From positions 62,001 to 126,000 of the forward strand of contig NZ_AECZ01000003.1 of the NCBI RefSeq assembly GCF_000179555.1: DNA of 64,000 nucleotides, written 5' to 3'. The notes beneath the pieces were generated by a model. The model had not been told where the DNA came from. It made no database searches and saw only the letters and a list, made by a program, of their open reading frames with translations. Positions within the stretch are counted from its first letter, which is position 1, and each line of letters starts with the position of its first letter. The DNA comes from Solidesulfovibrio fructosivorans JJ] (GTDB lineage: Bacteria > Desulfobacterota > Desulfovibrionia > Desulfovibrionales > Desulfovibrionaceae). Made by a program: the position numbers and the translations under genes. Of the stretch, positions 48,509 to 55,721 are shown in pieces.

Positions 48509-48871
48509 TCAGCCCTGCGTGGTTTCATCGCCCATCTTGGCCAGGCGTGCCTTGATGGCCGCCAGGGAGCTTTCCATGGCCGTGGCCTGCTGCCGCAGAA
48601 ATTGCCGTTCCATCTCCGGCGTGGCCGCGCCGGAGACGGGCCCGACCGGTGCGGCGCCCATGAAATTCGAACGCCAAGCACCGCGAAAGCCACCCCGGTA
48701 GAAGCCGCCGCGACATCCCCGGCCAAAGCCGCCCTGGCCGAAGCCGAGCCGTTGTCCGCCCCACCCCGGAGCACTGGCAAACCCGGGAGTATTCGCCCCC
48801 GAGCAATAGCCCATAGAGCGTCCCGTCCCGGACCCCATTCCGTTAGGTCCTGTTCCATCACCGCGTGGCAT
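48509..48871 (-). CDS. DUF5320-family small protein
   Basis: A 120-residue protein opening MPRGDGTGPNGMGSGTGR, the DUF5320 hallmark, then a Gly/Phe-rich middle (GFGQGGFGRGCRGGF) and a C-terminal coiled coil (MERQFLRQQATAMESSLAA). DUF5320 genes accompany NifX/NifB-like and Mrp-type proteins in anaerobes and may bind a metal or Fe-S cargo. AAAGGAG seven bases before ATG 48871. Confidence 0.85.
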   Translation of the reverse strand: MPRGDGTGPNGMGSGTGRSMGYCSGANTPGFASAPGWGGQRLGFGQGGFGRGCRGGFYRGGFRGAWRSNFMGAAPVGPVSGAATPEMERQFLRQQATAMESSLAAIKARLAKMGDETTQG

Positions 48872-48896
48872 GATGCATCTCCTTTCGGTTAGAGGG

Positions 48897-49208
48897 TTAT
48901 GGCCTCGCCATGGCCGCCCCGCAGGCGGGGCAACGCATGGTGGCGCAGGCGACTCCCGGCGTATGCGGCGCTGTCTGGCCGCATTGCGGGCAGACGCATA
49001 CGTCCGTTCCTGGCTGCGACCCGCTCGAAACGCCAGGCGCATTACCCGATCGGCCAGCCTGACCCAGGCCGCGTCCCTGGCCTTGGCCGCATCGGCCACC
49101 GCCGCCCCGGCCGCCACCCTGGCCGCCTTGTCCCTGTCCTTTGCCTTGACCCTGACCGCATCGGCCCTGGCCACCTCTTCCACCTTGCGTCGCGCAACCT
49201 TGCCGCAT
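48897..49208 (-). CDS. Gly/Gln-rich protein with C-terminal zinc ribbon
   Basis: A 103-residue protein. Residues 8-60 are almost only Gly, Gln and Arg (GQGKGQGQGGQGGGRGGGGR), followed by a zinc-ribbon-like end with CPQCG and CPACG. The low-complexity part may be a flexible linker or metal-storage tail. GGAGG eight bases before the start. It lies directly after the DUF134-NifX regulator in the operon and probably works with it. Confidence 0.75.
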   Translation of the reverse strand: MRQGCATQGGRGGQGRCGQGQGKGQGQGGQGGGRGGGGRCGQGQGRGLGQAGRSGNAPGVSSGSQPGTDVCVCPQCGQTAPHTPGVACATMRCPACGAAMARP

Positions 49209-49281
49209 AAAAATATCCTCCAGTTAAAAGGGGATTCCCTTTGCTCGCGTCTGTTTTTCCCGCCACGAAGGCGCAGGGTGC

Positions 49282-49989
49282 CTATTGCCCATCATAAGGC
49301 CCCGATTCGTTGTTGGTTGCATCGGCAGCCAGTCGTCCCACCGCTTCTCCGGCCGTTTCCTCCATGGACAAGGGCACGTGCTCAATGAAATCCAGGCCGG
49401 CCCGGGATACTGCGTTGAGAAATCCAGGATGGGGAGGACTGGCCAGCAGCGCATTGGCCCCGGCGTCGCGCAGGTTGTGCAGAAGGTGCATCACGGCACC
49501 CCTTCCGCGACCGGTCTGCCGGGTATTTTCCAGGTACTGAAAGGACATGTCCGCCAAATTCACCAACGTGAATCCAGTGGCCCGGTCGAAGCGGGGAGCG
49601 ACCAAGGAATCCAGCGTCGGCCCTTGGCTTGGCACAGCCACGACATACCCTCCACCGACAGGCTGGGCCTCCTGAAGACTTGCCGCATCCTGAGGTTGCG
49701 CTACTTCATAATGGCCACCCTCGATGCGCAGCGCCGCGCCTCCAACCAAGGCCCGGGCGACACTCGTCCTGGCCTCAGCCAGCACCCGGCCAAACGTATG
49801 CCGGGAAACCCCCATGCCCACGGCGGCTGCCTCGGTGGTCAGCCCTTCCAGGTCAGCCAGACGCAACGCCTCCAGGCCCTCTATGGAAAGCCGGATTTCC
49901 ACGAGTTCGCACAGGGGAATGCCTTGTGGCTTAAAATAGGTTGCCTTGGGGATACCGGCCACCCACCGGCGCAGACGAGGGCGTGGCAT
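49282..49989 (-). CDS. DUF134 regulator fused to a NifX/NafY-type metal-cofactor domain
   Basis: A 235-residue protein. DUF134 (about 1-100) starts MPRPRLRRWVAGIPKATYFKP and has a sigma-like helix-turn-helix ALRLADLEGLTTEAAAVGMG. The second domain (about 115-225) is of the dinitrogenase iron-molybdenum cofactor (NifX/NafY/NifB-C) type: YVVAVPSQGPTLDSLVAPRF, FLNAVSRAGLDFIEH. A DNA-binding domain joined to a cofactor-binding domain suggests a regulator sensing a metal cluster. First gene of the operon; AAAGGAG supports the start. The two palindromes upstream are its likely sites. Confidence 0.88.
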   Translation of the reverse strand: MPRPRLRRWVAGIPKATYFKPQGIPLCELVEIRLSIEGLEALRLADLEGLTTEAAAVGMGVSRHTFGRVLAEARTSVARALVGGAALRIEGGHYEVAQPQDAASLQEAQPVGGGYVVAVPSQGPTLDSLVAPRFDRATGFTLVNLADMSFQYLENTRQTGRGRGAVMHLLHNLRDAGANALLASPPHPGFLNAVSRAGLDFIEHVPLSMEETAGEAVGRLAADATNNESGPYDGQ

Positions 49990-50004
49990 ACAGGACTCCT
50001 TTGT

Positions 50005-50022
50005 TTTGCTCAAAAGAGCAAA
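50005..50022. promoter_or_regulatory. operator 1 of the DUF134-NifX operon
   Basis: Perfect palindrome TTTGCTC-AAAA-GAGCAAA, 16 bases upstream of the start codon of the DUF134-NifX gene. Confidence 0.7.
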
Positions 50023-50061
50023 TAACGCCTCGCTGGCCCGAGTCAAGCCTGTTGGCGTTTT

Positions 50062-50079
50062 TTCTCTCATTTGAGCAAA
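50062..50079. promoter_or_regulatory. operator 2 of the DUF134-NifX operon
   Basis: TTCTCTC-ATTT-GAGCAAA repeats the 7-4-7 geometry of operator 1; the right half is identical and the left half matches at five of seven bases. Centres of the two sites are 57 bases apart. Confidence 0.55.
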
Positions 50080-50488
50080 ATTACCCCCCCCGCCTGGCCG
50101 ATCGATTGACGAAAGGCCATGCGTATGAATCAGGATAAAAAGCGGAAAAGCCCTTTCTGCCGCGTACCCCCCTCGGGCCTGTAGAGATCGCGCGGGCTGT
50201 TCCTGATCTTTTCCCCGCGCCAAAGCTCAGTATCGCCGTCACCGATGCGCGGTCCATCCATGTTGAAGGTTCCCGGCATAGGTCCTCTTTTTGCCACGGC
50301 AATTGTGGCGGCGGTGCCCGACATGCCGGATACATGGTTGCATTCAACCGGAAGCCGTCAAAAATCTCTTGCCGTCGGAGCGCGCCATACATGTCCAAAC
50401 CGGAGGGGGTGAGCCAGCGCGCTTGAGTGTGCAGGATGTGTGTATCCTCATGTGTACCCCTTCAATAGTTACCTAAAAGGAAGTATTG
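50080..50488. other. intergenic region between divergent operons
   Basis: No gene firmly supported. A minus-strand frame (ATG 50279, 49 codons) has a mediocre ribosome-binding site and no known family. The remaining DNA separates the metal-related operon from the aldehyde dehydrogenase operon. Confidence 0.4.
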
Positions 50489-50548
50489 AACAAAAAAGTT
50501 AGTACAAAACAAAAAAGTTAGTACTTGACGGAAAATAAGCAACGCCTA
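50489..50548 (+). promoter_or_regulatory. promoter of the aldehyde dehydrogenase operon with 17-base tandem repeats
   Basis: AACAAAAAAGTTAGTAC occurs at 50489-50505 and again at 50508-50524, period 19 bases, ending exactly at a -35-like TTGACG (50525-50530); a weak -10 (TATTTC) follows after 16 bases. Tandem sites abutting -35 are typical of activator binding. Confidence 0.6.
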
Positions 50549-50595
50549 TTTCTGCCCACAGGTAAAGCATTACCCGCTTCGCTAAGGAGTCAGAA

Positions 50596-52062
50596 ATGGA
50601 CCAAGAAAAACAACGAGAGCAACCGCTCGCCGAAGTGGAAAAAGATTTTGGATTCGTCCCCAACCTGAAGGAAGAGATGGACCAGAACCGTCATGGCCTG
50701 TCGTTTCTCGGAGAAAACCAAATAAACGAACAACTTCACTCATTCGACCCCAGCAACGACGAGCTTGTCGGCAGCGTCGCGATTACTCCGTTGGAATCCA
50801 TTGGCGAAATTGTTGCCAGAGCACATTCCGCCGCCACCAGTTGGAAAAACATCGGCATAACCAGGAGAATGGAAATGGTTATGCAAGCTTTTGCCGGAAT
50901 GGAGCCTCATATGACTACGCTGGCTGAGTTGATCAGCCGAGAGATGGGCAAGGACATCCGCCGAGCCAATGGGGAAGTTTCCGGTACGGCGTATAGTGGC
51001 GTGTACATTGCCCAGGCGACAAATGAGGCCCTCGGGCCACGACGCCTAAGCGCTGAAACCCGTGTGGAATATAAGCCTCTTGGCGTGGCTGCGGTCATCT
51101 CTCCGTGGAACTATCCGCTGGCAATGGCCAATAACCTCATCGTCCCTGCACTGGTGGCTGGCAATACCGTGGTGTTCAAGCCCTCCGAGGAAACACCGCT
51201 TGTGGCAAAGGACTATGTCGATATTCTCAACAGAAATTTGCCCGAGGGAGTGTTAGAAGTTGTCTTTGGTGATGCGAAGCAGGGCAAGGCGCTTGTCGAA
51301 AGCGACGTAAATCTGGTCGCCTTCACGGGTTCAATGGCTGCGGGCAAGGACATCATGGCCAGGTCTGCCAGCGGGTTGAAACGTCTTATAATGGAGTTAG
51401 GCGGTAACGACCCTATGATTGTACTGAACGATGCCGACATCAATTCAGCAGCCCGATTCGCTGTTGCCAGTAGTTTTGAAAACGCGGGACAGATGTGCAC
51501 CTCAACGGAACGCATCTATGTGGATGCAGGCATTGCAGATGTATTTGAATCCCGTGTCGTCGAGATAGCCCGGACATACAGGGTGGGGCCATGGAACGAA
51601 CCGGGAGTCAACATTGGCCCCCTTGTGAACGCACGGCAGCATGCCAAGGTGCTGAAACACATCCAAGACGCCGAAGATAAAGGCGCAAGGATGCTTTTGG
51701 GAGGATCAGACCAACCTAAAAGATATATCCACCCCACGGTTATCGCGGACATGTCTCCCGAGATGCTCCTGGAGCGGGAGGAAACATTCGGTCCCGTGGT
51801 GGCCATGAGTAGGTTTAAAAATGTCGAGGATGCCATTGAACGTGCCAATGCAACCGATTACGGTTTGGGAGCCGTTGTCTTCGGAAAGGCGGAGGCAAAT
51901 CGTGTCGCGGATCAGGTAGAAGCGGGAATGGTCGGTATTAATCAAGGTGTCGGAGGAATGGGCGACGCCCCCTGGGTGGGGGCAAAGCAAAGCGGATTCG
52001 GCTTTCATGGATCTGCGGATGGACATCGCCTTTTTGCGCAGACAAGGGTGGTGAACAGTTGA
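50596..52062 (+). CDS. NAD(P)-dependent aldehyde dehydrogenase
   Basis: A 488-residue aldehyde dehydrogenase, succinate-semialdehyde type. Key parts are SPWNYPLAMANNLIVPALVAG, KPSEETP, the catalytic Glu in IMELGGNDP and nucleophile Cys in FENAGQMCTS. The first 28 residues (LAEVEKDFGFVPNLKEEM) do not belong to the fold and resemble the start of carboxymuconolactone decarboxylases (FGFVPN). TAAGGAG six bases before ATG 50596 makes this the true start. Followed, with a four-base overlap, by a radical SAM gene. Lower GC than the core genes suggests transfer. Confidence 0.9.
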   Translation: MDQEKQREQPLAEVEKDFGFVPNLKEEMDQNRHGLSFLGENQINEQLHSFDPSNDELVGSVAITPLESIGEIVARAHSAATSWKNIGITRRMEMVMQAFAGMEPHMTTLAELISREMGKDIRRANGEVSGTAYSGVYIAQATNEALGPRRLSAETRVEYKPLGVAAVISPWNYPLAMANNLIVPALVAGNTVVFKPSEETPLVAKDYVDILNRNLPEGVLEVVFGDAKQGKALVESDVNLVAFTGSMAAGKDIMARSASGLKRLIMELGGNDPMIVLNDADINSAARFAVASSFENAGQMCTSTERIYVDAGIADVFESRVVEIARTYRVGPWNEPGVNIGPLVNARQHAKVLKHIQDAEDKGARMLLGGSDQPKRYIHPTVIADMSPEMLLEREETFGPVVAMSRFKNVEDAIERANATDYGLGAVVFGKAEANRVADQVEAGMVGINQGVGGMGDAPWVGAKQSGFGFHGSADGHRLFAQTRVVNS

Positions 52063-53222
52063 GTCCACAAACTTCAGAAACAGAAAGATACGCAGGATTT
52101 GAGCAGGGGCCTATCCGCCCTCCCAGTGAGGCGGAAAGCCTTCTTATTCGGGTCTCACGGAATTGTCCGTGGAATCAGTGCTCATTCTGTGGCTTCTACA
52201 AGGGAAAAAAATTCTCGATGCGTCCAGTGGACCACATCCTGCGCGATATTGATACTGTCTACGATTACGTGCAGAAGTTATTGAGATTCACCAACGAGGA
52301 CGGGCACATCCAATTCGACCGGTTCCATGCATTTGAAAAAGAACCGAGTTACGACAGCCAGGCTTTCCATGCCGCTTACAACTTCGTGATCAACGGCATG
52401 CAGTCCATCTTCATGCAGGATGGCAACAGCTTCATTCTCAAGCCTGATGATTTGGTGCGGGTTTTGGAGCATATCCGGGCCTGCTTCCCGGGCGTGGACC
52501 GCGTCACGACCTATGCCCGGTCAAAATCCGTGGTCAAGGTCAGTGACGAGGACATGCTCCGCATTGCCCAGGCAGGCCTCAATCGAGTCCATATCGGCAT
52601 GGAATCTGGTTCAGATAACGTGCTGAAGGCAGTCAAAAAGGGTGTGGATAAGGCTACCCAGATTGCTGCGGGGCAAAAAGTCAAGCGAGCTGGGATGGAG
52701 CTTTCAGAATATTGGATGCCGGGCCTTGGCGGGCGTGCATTGTCATGGGAAAACGCCCATGAAACAGCGGACGCGTTGAATCAGATTAATCCCGATTTCA
52801 TCCGCTTGCGCACCCTGGGCCTAGCCGAAAGCGCCCCCATTACGGCGCAATATCAGGCGGGTGTGTTTGACAAGATGGGTGAGGTGGAAACCGCTCGTGA
52901 ATTATTGCTTATGCTTGAGTCATTAAACGGAATCCACTCGGCGGTGAGAAGCGACCACGTCCTGAACCTGTTTCAGGAGGTTAATGGCAAGCTCCCCGAC
53001 GACCTTGAGGCAATGACTGGGACAATTAAGACCTTTCTCGATCTCCCGCCTGAAGAACAGATGCTGTTCAGCATCGGACGCCGAACGCACCGCATGGCCC
53101 GCCTGGAAGATCTGGGCAACAATGAAAGACGGGGATACGCTAAACAAATGCTGATAGAGCTTGGGGTGAATGCTGACAACTGGGACGCGGTAGTCGATGC
53201 AATCATGAGGCGATTCATCTGA
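52059..53222 (+). CDS. radical SAM protein (CX4CX2C type)
   Basis: A 387-residue radical SAM enzyme starting at TTG 52059, overlapping the aldehyde dehydrogenase stop as TTGA. The cluster motif is NCPWNQCSFCGFY with Cys 36, 41 and 44: CX4CX2C instead of CX3CX2C, a spacing I associate with one COG1032-like subgroup. RVHIGMESGSDNVLKAVKKG is the usual SAM-binding strand and loop. No cobalamin domain. Coupling to an aldehyde dehydrogenase suggests a modified aldehyde product, but the substrate is unknown. Confidence 0.85.
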   Translation: MSPQTSETERYAGFEQGPIRPPSEAESLLIRVSRNCPWNQCSFCGFYKGKKFSMRPVDHILRDIDTVYDYVQKLLRFTNEDGHIQFDRFHAFEKEPSYDSQAFHAAYNFVINGMQSIFMQDGNSFILKPDDLVRVLEHIRACFPGVDRVTTYARSKSVVKVSDEDMLRIAQAGLNRVHIGMESGSDNVLKAVKKGVDKATQIAAGQKVKRAGMELSEYWMPGLGGRALSWENAHETADALNQINPDFIRLRTLGLAESAPITAQYQAGVFDKMGEVETARELLLMLESLNGIHSAVRSDHVLNLFQEVNGKLPDDLEAMTGTIKTFLDLPPEEQMLFSIGRRTHRMARLEDLGNNERRGYAKQMLIELGVNADNWDAVVDAIMRRFI

Positions 53223-53306
53223 CGAGGACTCCTGGATATCATCCGCGTAGCTCAGGTGCCGATTGAACAAAATCCAAGAAACCATGAAACACCTCTACGA
53301 ACAGAA

Positions 53307-53341
53307 GCCAACGCCGACTTTTTAAAAAAGTCGGCGTTGGC
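53307..53341. repeat. 35-base palindrome
   Basis: GCCAACGCCGACTTTTT at 53307-53323 and its exact complement at 53325-53341 around one A. The AT-rich centre makes cruciform extrusion possible. It lies 85 bases after the radical SAM gene and may also act as its terminator. Confidence 0.75.
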
Positions 53342-53368
53342 GTACCGAGATGGCCATGCAACCCCCAA

Positions 53369-53442
53369 GGCGGCATGAGCACCAACCGGGCTATAGAGCT
53401 TAAATGCATCGCCAACTTGTCCAACCAAGTCAGACCACCTCA
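53369..53442. repeat. dispersed repeat copy B
   Basis: Counterpart of 21284-21360; starts GGCGGCATG and ends ACCACCTCAG. Confidence 0.5.
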
Positions 53443-53717
53443 GATTACGCAACGACCTCAAGCACATCATCTGATTGTTTGAATAGTAGCCCACAAAAAT
53501 CCATCCCGGACCCAGCGGCGCACCACCAGCAAAAATTCCTAAAAAATCTACACGGAAACAGAAAACCTCACCAAACTAGACACTTGGGGAACTTTCCAGA
53601 AGCATTGGGATACTTTCTCGTACAAATCGAAGGGAAAATTGAGATGGGGATGCTGGGACGGGGTCCAACACCTCAGCCAACGGGTAGTGTTGGCGCTGGT
53701 GCTTTTTCCAAAAGAAA

Positions 53718-53750
53718 AAGGGGTCACCGATTTCTCGGTAACCCCTTGGC
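53718..53750 (-). terminator. terminator downstream of the tRNA/tmRNA 3' fragment
   Basis: On the minus strand GGGGTTACCGA-GAAA-TCGGTGACCCC followed by TTTTT, a nearly perfect 11-base stem starting 18 bases after the CCA end. It is the natural terminator of the structural RNA gene whose 3' end is preserved. Confidence 0.8.
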
Positions 53751-53758
53751 ATGCTTCG

Positions 53759-53810
53759 TGGTGGAGTTGGAGGGAATCGAACCCACGACCTCTTGAATGC
53801 CATGCCTCCA
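53759..53810 (-). other. 3' end of a tRNA or tmRNA (attachment-site relic)
   Basis: Minus-strand sequence contains GTGGGTTCGATTCCCTC (T-arm with one mismatch), then CAACTCC, A and CCA (53759-53761). No anticodon arm or 5' acceptor can be folded upstream, so this is not a full tRNA. A 3' end alone, with its terminator, is what integration at a tRNA or tmRNA gene leaves behind at one end of the element. Confidence 0.6.
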
Positions 53811-53905
53811 GTAGAAAATAACATATTGAAATTTCAAGTATTTTTAGAAAAAATTCGGGGAGCCACAGAGCCTTTGTTGACTCCAGCCAACAGTAACCAT
53901 TAGGC

Positions 53906-53980
53906 CTGTGACGCATCAGCCAACATACCGCCAACGGACAGCCACAGCGTCTGTGGTGCGCCTGCCAACGATCATGTGGC
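53906..53980. repeat. GCCAAC-rich direct repeat, right copy
   Basis: Starts CTGTGACGCATCAGCCAACA; same orientation as 44337-44423. It lies 100 bases from the tRNA-like 3' end, where arm-type integrase sites would be expected. Confidence 0.65.
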
Positions 53981-53986
53981 GTGGCC

Positions 53987-54037
53987 GCCAACACAACTAT
54001 CAAGGTGGCGAACATAGAGCACAATGCCAACACGTTC
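53987..54037. repeat. segment similar to the 3' end of the MNT nucleotidyltransferase gene
   Basis: Fifty-one bases match 29990-30040 with about seven differences. Read on the minus strand it gives ERVGIVLYVRHLDSCVG against ERVGVVFYARHLDSCVG. Confidence 0.6.
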
Positions 54038-54145
54038 TCAACCGGTTCCGCAAGCTGGCGATTCGGTATGAACAGCTCGGGACAACGCCTTTAGCATTGA
54101 TCCACTTGGCGGCAGCAATCATTGCATTCCGAAAGTTAAAAACTC
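54038..54145 (+). pseudogene. IS5-family transposase C-terminal scrap
   Basis: The plus-strand frame reads LNRFRKLAIRYEQLGTTPL and then ALIHLAAAIIAFRKL, the characteristic end of IS5-group transposases (FRRIATRYxK...FLAxxHLAA). No upstream DDE domain is present and no inverted repeats are visible. Confidence 0.65.
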
Positions 54146-54190
54146 AAATAATTTATGAGCAAGTCCTTAAACACACTTCTCACTTTCCTT

Positions 54191-54982
54191 TTAAGCACAG
54201 GCTCCCAAAGCCTGGTTCGGGGTGCACAGGGAGAATTCACGAAACTCGTTGATGAGATGCGCTTGGTCGTAATAGCCACTATCCTGGGCCAGGGTTGCGA
54301 ATGAAGGGGATTGCTGTTGACGCAACAGTCCGAAGCAGCGTTGAAAACGGACGATGCGGGAATAAAGCTTCGGAGAGATGCCCACGGTCCGTGTAAAAAT
54401 CCCGCTTATGTGGCGAACCGAATATCCGGTTGCCGCTGCCAAGTCGCCAACCCGGATATTTCCGTTGGAACTATCTATCTTTTCAACAAGATAAGACACC
54501 AGTGACGAAATGCCGGCACCATACTGCGCACAACCGGCATAGAACCTTTCGAACAGGTCGATACGCTCTCCGAACGAGACGGCCGTACTGATGCGCTCCA
54601 CCAACTCTCCAGCGCTTCCCTGTACATCGCGAAGAAGGATCTGCCGTTCCGTGAACTGGTTGAGCGGGCATTGCAGCAACGCTTCGGCCGTGCCCGGGAA
54701 AAACCTCGCCCCGAAGTACACCCCCCCGCGTTCGAATTCGACCAGGGTTCCCTTTTTTACCGAACCGCAAATTTGGGCCTCAGGCTTGCCGCCAGAACAC
54801 TGAAAGAGAATGTCAACGGTTCCGTCCGGCACAGCGACAATGGCTCGTTCGTCCCCACGGGAAACGACGAAGCTGTAATACTGCGCCAAGCCCACTGCGT
54901 ACGCGCCGAACCGGGAATTGTAGTTCTCCGTGGACAATTCAAAAAAAGGCTGCTCCGGTATATATTGTTTCAAGGACACCAT
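54191..54982 (-). CDS. AraC-family regulator of the amine/amino-acid operon
   Basis: A 263-residue regulator. The N-terminal half (VAVPDGTVDILFQCSGG, RGGVYFGARFFPGTAEALL) is the DUF6597-like sensory part; the C-terminal half has the two AraC helix-turn-helices: VGDLAAATGYSVRHISGIF and SGYYDQAHLINEFREFS. AAGGAGG six bases before the start. It is divergent from the catabolic operon that begins at 55722 and is its most likely activator. Confidence 0.88.
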   Translation of the reverse strand: MVSLKQYIPEQPFFELSTENYNSRFGAYAVGLAQYYSFVVSRGDERAIVAVPDGTVDILFQCSGGKPEAQICGSVKKGTLVEFERGGVYFGARFFPGTAEALLQCPLNQFTERQILLRDVQGSAGELVERISTAVSFGERIDLFERFYAGCAQYGAGISSLVSYLVEKIDSSNGNIRVGDLAAATGYSVRHISGIFTRTVGISPKLYSRIVRFQRCFGLLRQQQSPSFATLAQDSGYYDQAHLINEFREFSLCTPNQALGACA

Positions 54983-55721
54983 AACACGCCTCCTTGGACT
55001 GTACCGGATTTAGCAACGACAGCGCCCAAACGACTTCTTCACACTCCAAGTCCTTTCTTTTAAAAAATCAACAAGTTGAGAGGACAAGGAAAAGCTCTTC
55101 TCAAGCTGCCGTCCACTCCTGCGCTTCTAGGAATTTGGGTCCTTCCGGGTTTCCCGTGGATAACACCAGGCTCAGGCATGTTCGGGCTAGCAACCCAGGC
55201 CGCCCCAGAAGAGGGAGATGACGGTCGTGAAGTACGCTTTGTTCCCGTACCGCATGCCCTGTGCCAGCTTGCCGGCAGCCCACTCAACAAGGGCATCCAC
55301 TCGGCCTTCGACCGTGTCCAACCTGCCGTCGCCACCAAAACCACGAGTCGATCAGTCCAGAATCCGAGCATACTGACCATGTTCTTCATGGGGTCTCCGG
55401 GTTGGTCATAACCTGTCCCCTCACCACGGAAAAGTTGGAAGGCCCAACGGAATCCTTACATATTTGAAAAAATACTTCCAAATTTGCGCGGCAGCGCCTG
55501 CAAAATGTAACCAATTTTGTCAATTCAACACAACCCGGGAACCAACGGAAATGGCCGAATAAAATGCTTAAATTATTAAATAAAATATAAAAAAGCGTTT
55601 ACAACGAGAAGCTCTGACCGTTCTCGGCACACAAGGAGTGCCGATTTTTACAATATTCGAAATATCCTTTCCGGCGATCGGTTGGGTAACGGTTCATCAA
55701 AAAATGCCAGGAGGCAGCCTC
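54983..55721. other. long control region between AraC-type gene and catabolic operon
   Basis: About 740 bases. The left part (55190-55375) holds frames on the minus strand that read as a small degraded protein (GRVDALVEWAAGKLAQGM and RYGNKAYFTTVISLFWGGL, then a stop), probably a relic. The right part (55500-55600) is strongly AT-rich and likely carries the promoter. A terminator-like hairpin lies at 55624-55649. Confidence 0.5.
55624..55649 (+). terminator. terminator-like hairpin in the operon leader (possible attenuator)
   Basis: TCGGCAC (55624-55630) pairs with GTGCCGA (55638-55644), followed by TTTTT, 72 bases before the RidA start codon. If the promoter is in the AT-rich block upstream, transcripts would have to read through this hairpin. 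Confidence 0.5.

Larger units (their letters stand above)
53223..54190. other. repeat-rich junction region without intact genes
   Basis: About 970 bases holding a 35-base palindrome, dispersed repeat copy B, the tRNA/tmRNA 3' end with terminator, the right GCCAAC-rich repeat, a stretch similar to the MntA gene end and an IS5-type transposase scrap, each listed separately. It looks like a site of repeated insertion and excision. Confidence 0.65.

Noticed and set aside
50133-50279. 49-codon minus-strand frame starting MPGTFNMDGP
   Set aside because: Mediocre AGAGG signal and no recognised family; kept out for lack of support, although a small gene is not excluded.
53759-53810. Complete tRNA gene
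   Set aside because: T-arm has a mismatch and no anticodon stem-loop, D-arm or 5' acceptor strand can be folded upstream.
55193-55372. Possible small membrane protein (YFTTVISLFWGGL) on the minus strand
   Set aside because: The frame is interrupted upstream and ends at once after the hydrophobic part; at best a relic.
55491-55515. Sigma-54-like GG...GC pattern
   Set aside because: The spacing between GG and GC is 8 instead of 10 bases.
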